This document shows, piece by piece, positions 1 to 8,111 of a stretch of 64,000 nt of DNA. Numbering within the stretch: the stretch's first letter is position 1; the number at the start of each line of letters is the position of its first letter. The translations under genes were made by a program, and so were the position numbers. The notes beneath the pieces are model-generated. The model saw only the letters and a list, made by a program, of their open reading frames with translations, did no database searches and was not told the origin of the DNA. The stretch is from Senegalimassilia anaerobia JC110 (lineage in GTDB: Bacteria > Actinomycetota > Coriobacteriia > Coriobacteriales > Eggerthellaceae). The stretch is taken from the NCBI RefSeq assembly GCF_000236865.1, contig NZ_HE611015.1:471376-535375 (forward strand), written 5' to 3'.

Positions 1-542
1 GCGCCTGCGATGTCCCCCCGATGCGCCAGGAGGCGATGGATGCCCGCAACCCCCACATCATACAGGCGAACCACGCGCGATCCGAGCACCTCGGCGGTAA
101 CGGCCGCCTCCTCGGCGCAGTACAGGTCGCTGGTACCCGCGCACGCCACCGCGATGTAGCTATCGCGCGTCGGCTTTGCCGGCGCGCCGAGCAAGCCCAG
201 CTGAGGAACGGGTCGATACTCGAATGCCGCCGCAGCCTGCGGGTCGCGAACGAGCAGCGCAGCCCGCACCGCTTCCGCCTTCTGCGCTTCAAGCCTGGTG
301 ACGAGCACGCACGCCTGACCGGCATCGCGCAGGGCCAGGCAGATACCGGCGATCTGATCTGCCGTCTTGCCGGCTCCGTAGACCACCTCGCCAGCGCCCG
401 TGCGCCGCGCGCGATCGGTGTCGACCTTCGCGAAACCAAGGTCGGAATAGCCCTGGTCGGCAAGGCTTCGCTGGGCATCGATCGGGCTTACCGAGCCCGA
501 TGCCACCTGCTCGAGCATGTGCAGGACCTGCTGCGGTTCCAT
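1..542 (-). CDS. larB: LarB, nickel-pincer cofactor biosynthesis protein (C-terminus cut by window edge)
   Basis: The reverse strand encodes 180 residues from an ATG at 542, preceded by AAAGGAG, and runs off the left edge without a stop. The N-terminal helical part is followed by GEVVYGAGKT (about residues 51-60) and, near the edge, by GTSDLYCAEEAAVTAE and RLYDVGVAGIHRLL (about 136-172), the signature of the PurE-like carboxylase domain of LarB. LarB carboxylates and hydrolyses nicotinic acid adenine dinucleotide in the first step of making the nickel-pincer cofactor of lactate racemase. The larC and larE partners would be expected beyond the left edge. The family call is firm; the substrate of the eventual racemase is unknown. 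Confidence 0.88.
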   Translation of the reverse strand, partial: MEPQQVLHMLEQVASGSVSPIDAQRSLADQGYSDLGFAKVDTDRARRTGAGEVVYGAGKTADQIAGICLALRDAGQACVLVTRLEAQKAEAVRAALLVRDPQAAAAFEYRPVPQLGLLGAPAKPTRDSYIAVACAGTSDLYCAEEAAVTAEVLGSRVVRLYDVGVAGIHRLLAHRGDIAG

Positions 543-870
543 AAGCCCGCTCCTTTCCCGCCCGCTAAACGCGGACCGTCGTTAATTCCCAACCATTGAA
601 GCACTAGAAGCTAACTTCAGGTCAAGCGCCATTGGAAGGCTGCACGCTTTCGCCATAGGCGCGTGGCAAAACGTCGCTGGCCTGATAGCCGGCGCGCATG
701 TGAGGACCGCGGCCGGCACCGCAAAGCTTCGCGATGGCAGCGGCCCAGCACGGTGCAGGCCGCCGCTACGGACGGCAAGGCCCTCGCGAGCAAGCGCCAT
801 CCGGTACAGCAAGGCCCCCGCAATTGCGAGGGCCTTGATTGAAGATGAAGCCGGCTGCAGCTTGCGACCG
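543..870. other. Intergenic region between larB and the binding-protein gene
   Basis: No convincing gene is present; a 76-codon open frame at 582-812 on the minus strand has no recognisable features. A weak minus-strand promoter for larB may lie here (TTGACC at 617-622 with a TTCAAT-like box 19 bases on). The terminator-like hairpin at 811-836 belongs to the upstream gene. Confidence 0.4.
811..836 (-). terminator. Hairpin downstream of the binding lipoprotein gene
   Basis: AAGGCCC pairs with GGGCCTT and the stem continues through a CGCAATTGCG core. It lies 35 bases after the stop of the gene ending at 871. The T-run on the minus strand is weak. Confidence 0.5.
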
Positions 871-1944
871 TTAGTTCGAAGCGGTGCTTGCGGCGCCGTT
901 CGAAGCGCTGGAGTCGCTAGTGCTGCTGGAATCAGCGGAGCTGCTAGCGGAATCGGAGTTGCTGGTCTTGCTGTCGGAATCCGTGCCAGCAGTCTTGTTG
1001 TCGGAGTCGGCCTTGTTGGTATTGGAACCGGTGTTGCCCGTGAGCGTGCCGATAGCCGCGTTGGCGGAGTTGAGCACCTTGCTCATGTCATCCCCATCGT
1101 CGGAGGCACCGGCGGTCAGCTTGATGCCGGAAAGGTCCATTGTGGTGCCGAGCCACTTCTTCTGGATGATCGAGGACACGCCGTTGGAGTTCATTGCGGA
1201 AAGCGCGTTGGAAACGGCCTGCTTAAGCTGGGTGTTGCCATCGAGCACGCCTACGCAATAGCCGCTGGCCTGCTGCATAAGCGCGACCATGTGAACGTCC
1301 ATGCCGGCGTTGTTGGAGACATAGGACCCCACAACGGCGTCGGCTGCCACATACTGCACCTTGCCGGACTCGAGCGCGGAGAAGGCGCTCTTGAGGTCCT
1401 CGGTGGTGGTGATGGTGGAGTTGTCGAACTCATTGGTGACGGCCCAGGCGCTGTTGGAGGACACCTGCGCGGCGATCTTGGTGGAAGCGGAGTTCGCCGG
1501 CACCGTGGAGTTGGAGGACTGGGCGAACAGCGCCACGGCGGTGGGCAGGTACGTGTCGGAAGTCCAGAAGCTAGGTGAATCGGACTTGTTCACGCCCATG
1601 ACCACATCGACCTTGCCGGAGGTGAGCGCACCGGCGGCGTCGGTGGAAACGTCCACGACCTCGAGCTTCAGGCCGAGCTGGTCGGCCAGGGCGGCCGCCA
1701 TGTCGACGTCGATGCCGACGATCTTCGTGGAAGAGGAGGGCTGGCCTGCCAAAGGCGCGTTGTTTGCGTTGACGCCGACGCGCAGGATGCCTTCCTGGGC
1801 GATGACGGGCTTGCTGACCGAAGGCGTTGCCTCGGGCGGCGTATACGATTCCTGCTGCTGTTGGCAACCGGTGGCAAGCAGCAGCATGGCGGCGCAGCAG
1901 ACGGCCGCGGCGCAGCATGCGGCAAAGCGCTTGAGATGCTTCAT
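871..1944 (-). CDS. Polar amino-acid-type ABC transporter substrate-binding lipoprotein
   Basis: A 357-residue family-3 periplasmic-type binding protein. I chose the ATG at 1944 (MKHLKRF), because AGGAAG lies just upstream and a basic-hydrophobic signal peptide follows, ending in a lipobox (LLLATGC) with the lipidated cysteine at about residue 27. The binding domain starts at GILRVGVNANNAPLAG and contains the typical GIDVDMAAALADQLG. The final 60 residues are an unstructured tail of Ser, Asp, Asn and Lys. No permease or ATPase gene is adjacent, so it is an orphan component or has lost its partners. A sensing role rather than transport is possible. The ligand cannot be read from the sequence. 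Confidence 0.85.
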   Translation of the reverse strand: MKHLKRFAACCAAAVCCAAMLLLATGCQQQQESYTPPEATPSVSKPVIAQEGILRVGVNANNAPLAGQPSSSTKIVGIDVDMAAALADQLGLKLEVVDVSTDAAGALTSGKVDVVMGVNKSDSPSFWTSDTYLPTAVALFAQSSNSTVPANSASTKIAAQVSSNSAWAVTNEFDNSTITTTEDLKSAFSALESGKVQYVAADAVVGSYVSNNAGMDVHMVALMQQASGYCVGVLDGNTQLKQAVSNALSAMNSNGVSSIIQKKWLGTTMDLSGIKLTAGASDDGDDMSKVLNSANAAIGTLTGNTGSNTNKADSDNKTAGTDSDSKTSNSDSASSSADSSSTSDSSASNGAASTASN

Positions 1945-2314
1945 GTTCCGACTTCCTCCATCTCGTGCATATGAGAACAAGCTTCTTCCGACTGACCTAG
2001 TTTTCGACCCCACACTCGCGCACCGGGGCTTGGCTTTCGCGCCACCCTCTCCCCCGTCGCGACGGTATGCCGCTCGTATAAACGGAGGGTGCGTCTTACC
2101 TCTAGGATACGCCGTGCTCGCCTTCGCGGACGCGCCGCGGGACTTACGTGGATCCTTTCGACCGCATCTGCCATGGACTAGGGCCTTCGTGGAAAGCCCG
2201 CAACTACAGACTCGAAAGAAGCCTTAGTAGTGTATCAGATACGCAAGGAGCGGAGGGTTTCGCGGCGCGTTTTCCGCAAGGGTTTCGCAAGACGACGCGC
2301 TTACGCTTCAAAGC
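1945..2314. other. Divergent intergenic region upstream of the lipoprotein gene and comF
   Basis: This 370-base region must hold two divergent promoters. No clear -35/-10 pair stands out on either strand. A perfect short palindrome GTATCAGATAC lies at 2231-2241, about 75 bases before the comF start, and could be an operator. An inverted repeat (CACCCTC at about 2043, GAGGGTG at about 2086) flanks a TATACG-like box on the minus strand. Confidence 0.35.
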
Positions 2315-3058
2315 ATGGGAATGCTGTCGAACATAGCAGGGGCCTGCGCCCCGATAGCCGCCGAAGCCGCGGAGGCCTTGGCCGAGACCGTATGGCCGAC
2401 GCGATGCGCGATCTGCGACGCGCCTGGGCATGTTCTGTGCGATTCCTGCCGGATGGCGCTCGCGTACGTGGACTGGTGGCGCGCCTGCCCCCGCTGCGGT
2501 GCACCGTTCGGGCGCTTGCAGTGCTGCGAGTGCAACGAGGTGATGCTCGCGGCGCAAGGACGCACGCGGCCGGCGTTCGACGGCATGGCGGCGGCGGTGT
2601 CGTTCGAGGAAGGCGCGGCGCGCATCGTGCGCACCTGGAAAGACGCCGGGGAAAGACGACTGGCATCCGAGATGGCGCGGCTCATGCTTCCCCAGGTGCC
2701 CCCCGCATGGCTTGCCGGCGCAACGGCCACGCCCATACCCGCGAGCGCCGCCGCACGCCGCCGGCGCGGCTTCGACCACGGCCGCGAACTCGCCTGCGCC
2801 GTTGCCGGCATGGCGGGGATCCCCATGGTCGAGGCGCTGGCGCGGCCTCGCACCTTCGACCAGCGCGCGCTCGGACGGCGCGGGCGCATCCACAACCTGC
2901 AGGGGCGCTTCCAGACGCTGCCGGGCGCCACGGTGCCCGCCCGCATCCTGCTCATAGACGATGTCTGCACCACAGGCTCCACCATGAACGCGGCCTGCGA
3001 CGCCCTGCGCGCGGCGGGTGCGGTGGAGCTGCACTGCCTGGTGTTCGCCCGTGTCTAG
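2315..3058 (+). CDS. comF: ComF family phosphoribosyltransferase-like protein
   Basis: A 247-residue protein with a cysteine-rich N-terminus (Cys31, 34, 42, 45, 58, 61, 70, 71 and 73), the zinc-ribbon part of ComF, and a C-terminal type I phosphoribosyltransferase fold. The PRPP-binding loop ILLIDDVCTTGSTM lies at about 211-224 and RRRRGFDHGRELA at about 149-161. ComF proteins are needed for late steps of DNA uptake in competent bacteria, but many carriers are not known to be competent. The start is uncertain: the ATG at 2315 has no strong ribosome site, and the next ATG is two codons on. The gene stands alone between divergent and convergent neighbours. Confidence 0.87.
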   Translation: MGMLSNIAGACAPIAAEAAEALAETVWPTRCAICDAPGHVLCDSCRMALAYVDWWRACPRCGAPFGRLQCCECNEVMLAAQGRTRPAFDGMAAAVSFEEGAARIVRTWKDAGERRLASEMARLMLPQVPPAWLAGATATPIPASAAARRRRGFDHGRELACAVAGMAGIPMVEALARPRTFDQRALGRRGRIHNLQGRFQTLPGATVPARILLIDDVCTTGSTMNAACDALRAAGAVELHCLVFARV

Positions 3059-3098
3059 CGAACGCGCCCGCGCATGTTGAATCCCGCCCGCCACGCAA

Positions 3099-3124
3099 GG
3101 AAGGCGGCCCCAAGGCCGCCTTCC
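3099..3124. terminator. Bidirectional terminator between comF and the glycosyltransferase gene
   Basis: A perfect 11-bp stem (GGAAGGCGGCC / GGCCGCCTTCC) with a CCAA loop lies between two convergent genes. T-runs are poor on both sides. Confidence 0.7.
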
Positions 3125-3153
3125 CATTTCGTACGCTATTTCGCCGTTGCGCG

Positions 3154-4470
3154 CTAGGCGCGCTCGCGGCGGGATTCGCTTTCGGCAAACTCCTGCACGT
3201 CCACGTTGATGGAGTGCTTGATGGGCTTCCAGTTGCACTTCTTCACCAGCGCCACCAACGCGATGGGCACGTACGTGAGCATGAAGAACGGGAACGTGAA
3301 CATGTAGCGGATCTTCTTGCCCGTGGTGGAGTGGATGGAATCCCATTCCACGAAGGTGGTCAGCACGCCGAACATGAACATGAACACCATGTAGTTCATG
3401 AGGCAAAAGCAGATCGAGGACACCGAGGATGCCACCATGACGCCCGTGGACATAAGGCCAGCCGCCGCCAGGGCGATGATGATGGCGTTGAACGTCACGC
3501 TGATGATGGTGAGCAGCATGCCCGGGGCGATGGTCATGAGCATATCGTAGCAGGCGAAGCGGCTGCCCTTGGGGTTGGTGGCGATGCCCTTGGCCAGTCG
3601 TGCTCCATAGTGCCAGAACACCTGGTAGAAGCCCTTCGCCCAACGGAAACGCTGGTTCCAGGAATCGCGGAACGTGACAGGCTGCTCGTCGTAGAGCACG
3701 GCCGTGGGCGTGTAGCTGATGCGCTCGCCCTCCAGGATGGAGTTGGCGGAGAACTCGATGTCCTCGGTGAGCAGGTGCCACTTCCAGCCGCCGTTGCGCT
3801 CGATGATCTTCGCGGACACGAAGAAGCCCGTGCCGGAAACGGCGCAGCTGGTGTTGAGCGTCAGGCGAGCCTGGTTGAGGAACTTCGCCTCACGCAGGAA
3901 CCACACGGCGTAACCGGCGGAGATCCAGTTGCTGTCGTAGTTCTTGGAGTTACGGTAGCTGGTGGATGCAACGGCGCCGTTGTCGAAGGTCTTGTTCATC
4001 TCGCGGAAGTAGTTCACGTCGAGCACGTTGTCGGCGTCGAAGACGAAATACGCCTCATAGCCGCGATCGGCATATTGGCTGCGGATGACGTTGAAGCCGT
4101 AATCGAGCGCGTAACCCTTACCCACCTGCTCGGTATTGAAACGCGGGAACACGATGGCGCCGGCCTCGCGAGCGACCTCGGCAGTGTTATCGGTGCAGTT
4201 GTCGGCGATGACGAACACGTCGATAAGCTCGCTCGGGTAGTTCTGCACCTTGATCGAGTGGATGAGCTGGCCGATGACCGCGCTTTCGTTGCGCGCGCTG
4301 ATGACGGCGGCGAACTTGTGGTTCTTCTTCGCTACAAGCTGCTTGGGCTTGCGGGTGAGCACCACGAACACGTAGTAAAGCTGATACGTATAGCAGATGG
4401 TGAACGCCAAGAAGACGCAGAAGTTGAATATGTCCACGAACGAGATATGCGAGAAGAACTGATCTAGCAC
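3154..4470 (-). CDS. Family 2 membrane glycosyltransferase with a QxxRW motif
   Basis: A 438-residue inner-membrane glycosyltransferase. I start it at the GTG at 4470, six bases after AGGAG, rather than the upstream GTG at 4494. One N-terminal membrane segment is followed by the GT-A domain (FAAVISARNES, IADNCTDNTAEVA, the metal-binding DADN, and the catalytic TEDIEF). The QRFRW motif of processive hyaluronan/cellulose-synthase-like enzymes follows. Three or four C-terminal membrane helices form the polymer channel. The product is probably a surface polysaccharide, but the sugar is unknown. No other polysaccharide gene lies alongside. A promoter is predicted about 150 bases upstream. Confidence 0.85.
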   Translation of the reverse strand: MLDQFFSHISFVDIFNFCVFLAFTICYTYQLYYVFVVLTRKPKQLVAKKNHKFAAVISARNESAVIGQLIHSIKVQNYPSELIDVFVIADNCTDNTAEVAREAGAIVFPRFNTEQVGKGYALDYGFNVIRSQYADRGYEAYFVFDADNVLDVNYFREMNKTFDNGAVASTSYRNSKNYDSNWISAGYAVWFLREAKFLNQARLTLNTSCAVSGTGFFVSAKIIERNGGWKWHLLTEDIEFSANSILEGERISYTPTAVLYDEQPVTFRDSWNQRFRWAKGFYQVFWHYGARLAKGIATNPKGSRFACYDMLMTIAPGMLLTIISVTFNAIIIALAAAGLMSTGVMVASSVSSICFCLMNYMVFMFMFGVLTTFVEWDSIHSTTGKKIRYMFTFPFFMLTYVPIALVALVKKCNWKPIKHSINVDVQEFAESESRRERA

Positions 4471-4622
4471 CTTTGCTCCTTTTACGGGCCGCACTCGCTT
4501 CGCGGCCGACCTTAGACGCCGCCTTCGGCGCCCCCAGATGCCCGTGCGGCATCAGGCAACGTCCCGCGCGCATGTGCTGTAGTTGTAGGTTCGTTGTAAG
4601 CGGAACGTTTCAAACCTAAAGA

Positions 4623-4651
4623 AGTATAGCGGCATGCGGCTCGTTTGTCGC
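4623..4651 (-). promoter_or_regulatory. Predicted sigma-70-type promoter of the glycosyltransferase gene
   Basis: On the minus strand GCGACA (4646-4651) is followed after 17 bases by TATACT (4623-4628). It would leave a leader of about 145 bases before the GTG at 4470. The -35 matches consensus at four of six positions. Confidence 0.5.
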
Positions 4652-4901
4652 GCGAACAGCGGCGTTTACACCGATATACGACCGCTAACAGGCCGAATCG
4701 CCCCATTTGCACACAGGGTCCGCACACGCCCTTCATAAAATCAAGCTGCTAAGCCTATGCCGCCGCCTTGCTTCGACCAAAGCGGCTTCCATGGTCCGCA
4801 GGCAAGGAGCCGCCGCGCTCGATGCGCATCACGGTCCACGCCCCAACCGGGAATCCCCTATTCCGACTTGCGGATACGCGCAGCATGTTGCGCGTCGAGC
4901 T
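4652..4901. other. Intergenic region between the ATPase remnant and the glycosyltransferase promoter
   Basis: No complete gene is seen. Directly after the ATPase remnant, in another minus-strand frame, is a short start-less open stretch (about 4840-4910) reading FHVLYLKLDAQ and ending at a TAG. It looks protein-like and may be the tail of a second disrupted gene. The rest shows nothing recognisable. Confidence 0.35.
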
Positions 4902-5400
4902 TCAGGTAAAGCACGTGGAACGCCGCCCCTCGGCCACCACTTTCGGCATGCTGGCGAAGTCGTTGTCGACGAGCACCAGCTGCGCCACGTTGCGCGCGGC
5001 ATCCGAGCCTGCCGCCATGGCCACACTGCAATCGGCGGCATTAAGCGCCAGCGTATCGTTAACGCCGTCGCCTGTCATGGCAACGGTATGACCTGCCTTC
5101 TGCAGCGCTATAACGAACTGCTTCTTTTGCTCAGGTTTCACGCGGCCGAACACGCTGTCGCACGTTAACGCTCGCTCCACCTCGGATTCGGTTTTCAGCG
5201 TGGTGGCATCGACGTAGCGATCGGCGCCTTCCACCCCCACCTTTTCAGCGATGCCGGAAACGGTGCGTGGATCATCGCCGCTGATGACAAGCACGCGCAC
5301 GCCCTGGTCTTTGAAATAGGCGATGGTTTCCGCCGACGACCCCGTGAACAGCACGATAAGGGCCAGATCCCCCCCAACCAGCGCCGCGTCATCGCGGATT
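4902..5400 (-). pseudogene. Remnant of a cation-transporting P-type ATPase
   Basis: The reverse strand keeps about 150 residues of the cytoplasmic P domain of a cation P-type ATPase: VLVISGDDPRTVSGIAEKVG, VFGRVKPEQKK, then HTVAMTGDGVNDTLALNAADC and the following VAEGRR. The N-terminal membrane segments, the phosphorylated DKTGT motif and the whole C-terminal membrane half are missing. After VAEGRR the frame ends in STCFT and a TGA instead of the conserved membrane helix. There is no plausible start codon: the open frame runs backward into the tRNA-Thr gene. Intact family members are about 750-900 residues, so this is a double-ended fragment. Confidence 0.85.
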
Positions 5401-5421
5401 AACACTCGAACAACGTGTAGC

Positions 5422-5452
5422 AAAAAGGCCACCGCAGGAAAGCGATGGCCTT
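5422..5452 (-). terminator. Intrinsic terminator of tRNA-Thr(UGU)
   Basis: AAGGCCATCGC pairs with GCGGTGGCCTT (one G-T wobble) and is followed by five Ts on the minus strand. It lies 14 bases after the tRNA. Confidence 0.75.
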
Positions 5453-5465
5453 GACGTAACGATGG

Positions 5466-5537
5466 AGCCGGCAACAGGACTCGAACCTGCAACAGGCAGT
5501 TTACAAAACTGCTACGCTACCATTGCGTCATGCCGGC
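5466..5537 (-). tRNA. tRNA-Thr(UGU)
   Basis: The cloverleaf is complete on the minus strand. The acceptor is GCCGGCA/TGCCGGC, the anticodon stem GCAGT/ACTGC holds the loop TTTGTAA with anticodon UGU, and the T-arm has GGTTCGAGTCC. No CCA is encoded. It has its own promoter and terminator. Confidence 0.95.
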
Positions 5538-5559
5538 ACACAAAAATGCGTGTCGGGCC

Positions 5560-5587
5560 ATTGTACGACAACAACCCGGATTCTCAA
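5560..5587 (-). promoter_or_regulatory. Predicted promoter of tRNA-Thr(UGU)
   Basis: On the minus strand TTGAGA (5582-5587), a 16-base spacer and TACAAT (5560-5565) lie about 22 bases upstream of the tRNA 5' end, as expected for a tRNA promoter. Confidence 0.65.
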
Positions 5588-5881
5588 AGCCTATCCCATA
5601 AAAGGTACAACCACCAACGCCAAGATATAGCTGGACACGTTACGCGCCCGCATGTGAGGAGAAGAAGATGGAAGAACCTCCCTTCCATAAGTTCTTGCAC
5701 ATTTCGCAGAACCACCGTCCCGTGTCTATCATTGCTCATGCGAGAAAAGCACAGATGGTCTTAAATTCGCATCGCAACCGAACTGTTAACCGCTCTTGTC
5801 AAACTATCGCTGGTATCTGGTTATACTGGTTCGCGGCAAGAACCCGCCATCCTGCGAACGCGATATCCCTTTTGGAGTTTC
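5588..5881. other. Intergenic region upstream of the CmpB-like gene
   Basis: A 74-codon open frame at 5668-5889 follows a strong ribosome site (GAGGAGAAG) but matches nothing I recognise and overlaps the next start. A possible promoter for the CDS at 5882 is TTGTCA (5796-5801) with TATACT (5822-5827), but the 20-base spacer is long. Confidence 0.3.
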
Positions 5882-7123
5882 ATGACTAACGACGAACAAA
5901 AAACTTCCCCTAACGCGACACCCTCTCCCATGGTGAAAAAGCGCTACCGAGCCGACCGAGACGCCATCGATCGCAAACGCCTCCCCTTGGCGGTGAAGGT
6001 GTTCGGCGTGCTGTGCCTTGCTGCAGGCGGAGCCACCGCGGTGCTTTTGACGATCACCATCGTAACCATGGTGCTGGCATTCACGTCCGGCAGCCTTGAT
6101 GTCGAAGCCTCCACCGCAACCGTGGTCATCTTTGTGGTGGAAACGATGCTGTACACGGCGCTAGCAACCATGTTCGCTATCTTCGGCATCCGCTTGCTGC
6201 GGAACAAACGCAAGCATGCCGCCCATGGCACCGAGGCCATGATATTCATTTTGGCCGCCATCATCATCTGCTCCATCATGCTCAACGGCCTGGGAGCCAA
6301 CGTCATCCCCCATGCCGTGGTGGCGGTGTTCTTGATCGTCATGCAGTCCTACCTCGACCCCGCGCTCGCCGGCGAGCGTGAGCTGCGCCGCAAGCTGCGC
6401 GACATGGAGACCAGGGAGCAAGCAGAGGACGGCACGCTCGGCCTTGATCCCACCGGACGCGGTTACATCACCCTGAACTTCTTCAACCTGTTCTGGATAT
6501 TCGTGGTGTGCAGCGTGCTCGGTCTTGTTATCGAAACCGTGTATCACGTGCTGGTAGTGGACCCTGGCGTTTACGAGGACCGTGCCGGATTGCTGTTCGG
6601 GCCCTTTAGTCCCATCTACGGCGTGGGCGCGATGCTGATGACTATGGCGCTCAACCGCTTCCACAAAGCGCCTTTTCCCGTGATCTTCCTGGTGAGCGCC
6701 GTGATCGGCGGGGCGTTTGAATATGCGGTCAGCTGGTTCATGCAATTCGCCTTCGGCATCGTTGCCTGGGACTACACCGGAACGTTCCTTTCCATCGACG
6801 GCCGCACCAACGGCATGTTCATGGCCATGTGGGGCGTGTTGGGATTGTTCTGGGTGAAGCTATGCCTTCCCTGGATGCTGCGACTGGTCAACCGCATCCC
6901 TTGGAACTGGCGGTATACGCTGACCACCGTATGCGCCGCATTGATGATTGTGGACTGCGGCATGACCTTGATGTCGCTTGACCGCTGGTATCAGCGCGAG
7001 GCCGGCGTCGCTCCCGATAACGCCATCTCCCGCTTCATTGACGATCACTTCGACAATCAGTATATGGAGGAGCGTTTCCAGAGCATGTCGATCGACCCGG
7101 ACAACGCGGCACGTACACTGTAG
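5882..7123 (+). CDS. CmpB-like putative ABC transporter permease (DUF1113-type membrane protein)
   Basis: A 413-residue integral membrane protein starting at the ATG at 5882 behind GGAG. An N-terminal module of four or five hydrophobic segments is followed by a charged stretch (about 165-200). The C-terminal module carries the family hallmarks: FWIFVVCSVLGLVIETVYH, GLLFGPFSPIYGVGA, FEYAVSWFMQFAFG and WDYTG (about 208-310). The family is named after a putative ABC permease, but direct evidence of transport is thin and no ATPase gene is adjacent. The extra N-terminal membrane module is longer than in minimal members. It is transcribed alone, convergent with the DNA-repair cassette. Confidence 0.8.
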   Translation: MTNDEQKTSPNATPSPMVKKRYRADRDAIDRKRLPLAVKVFGVLCLAAGGATAVLLTITIVTMVLAFTSGSLDVEASTATVVIFVVETMLYTALATMFAIFGIRLLRNKRKHAAHGTEAMIFILAAIIICSIMLNGLGANVIPHAVVAVFLIVMQSYLDPALAGERELRRKLRDMETREQAEDGTLGLDPTGRGYITLNFFNLFWIFVVCSVLGLVIETVYHVLVVDPGVYEDRAGLLFGPFSPIYGVGAMLMTMALNRFHKAPFPVIFLVSAVIGGAFEYAVSWFMQFAFGIVAWDYTGTFLSIDGRTNGMFMAMWGVLGLFWVKLCLPWMLRLVNRIPWNWRYTLTTVCAALMIVDCGMTLMSLDRWYQREAGVAPDNAISRFIDDHFDNQYMEERFQSMSIDPDNAARTL

Positions 7124-7259
7124 CGAGAGTCTTGCCGCCGATGACCGGCATCGGCGGCATCTCGAAAGCAACGCCCCTCCGACCGAGCGCCTTTCCCGCG
7201 CGCCTACCCAGAGGCGTTACGACAGCAGAAGGTCAATCGTTCACGTGTGCGATCGCGGT

Positions 7260-8111
7260 TTACAGCCGTCTTCCCGAAGGTATTGCAACAGCAGGCAATG
7301 CGCTTTTCGCATTTCCATCCGCCACCTCATCATGCAGCTCCGCGATATTTCGCCACAGCCGTTTCGGTATGAACTGCCTTCGAAGCTCCGGGTGGTAACG
7401 AGCTGAGATGGTCATAGCATCGTAAAAACCTTTCCACGCCGCCTGCATTGCGGCCTCTTCATCGGAATGCTGCGGCAGATGCACCTCATCGGTTTGCGCA
7501 ATATACCAATTTGCACCATCGTAGATGCCCGCAACCTGATGCACCTCGTCGTATATGACGAACCGCTCGGTGTTGAACCGACCCGCAAACCAGCCCATGA
7601 GCAACGGCACCACATTGGCCTTGGGGTTGCATTTTGCGAACCATATGCCGTTTTCAAAGTGCTCGAAACGCAGGAACTGCAGCATGAGGTGCCGCTCATT
7701 CATCACCGAACGGTTAAGTCGGGCAACGGGACCGGCGATAGGGTGAGCCATATTGCGAATCAAACCGGCATTCGCAGCGGCAGGCCGCGCCATGACATGC
7801 CGAACGAACCGGTATACCGCAACACCAGCCGAAGGATCATCTGACAGCGATGCGTGCAACACCGCATCCCAAGCATCCCGCCCTGCCTTTCGCACGATTA
7901 CCGCCTTAACGCGCGATGCCAGCGCCGCATCGGTTTCGATATATCGCACGCTTTGCCCCAACCGAGGCTGCAACCCTGCTTTGCTCGAAAAGTCCTCGGG
8001 CTGCTCATGAAGCGCATACGCCTGAAAAATAGCCGAAAGCAGCCCCTCTGTGGTGCCGTCATGCACATACGCGACATTGCCGAGCGGCTCCAGCATGGCA
8101 TCCGCGCTCAT
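7260..8111 (-). CDS. TIGR03915/DUF4130 family putative DNA repair protein
   Basis: A 283-residue protein of the family that accompanies a dedicated radical SAM enzyme and, in other genomes, is fused to a uracil-DNA-glycosylase domain. Here it stands without the glycosylase. Typical stretches are YVHDGTTEGLLSAIF at the N-terminus, RYIETDAALASRV, and the C-terminal RRQFIPKRLWRNIAEL. Its ATG at 8111 overlaps the stop of the upstream radical SAM gene (ATGA), so the two are probably translationally coupled. Substrate and chemistry are unknown; the repair assignment rests on family context. It is probably regulated with its partner from the promoter at 9630-9658. Confidence 0.88.
   Translation of the reverse strand: MSADAMLEPLGNVAYVHDGTTEGLLSAIFQAYALHEQPEDFSSKAGLQPRLGQSVRYIETDAALASRVKAVIVRKAGRDAWDAVLHASLSDDPSAGVAVYRFVRHVMARPAAANAGLIRNMAHPIAGPVARLNRSVMNERHLMLQFLRFEHFENGIWFAKCNPKANVVPLLMGWFAGRFNTERFVIYDEVHQVAGIYDGANWYIAQTDEVHLPQHSDEEAAMQAAWKGFYDAMTISARYHPELRRQFIPKRLWRNIAELHDEVADGNAKSALPAVAIPSGRRL

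Noticed and set aside
21..599. 192-codon plus-strand open frame
   Set aside because: It is the shadow of larB on the minus strand, which shows clear LarB motifs and a ribosome site.
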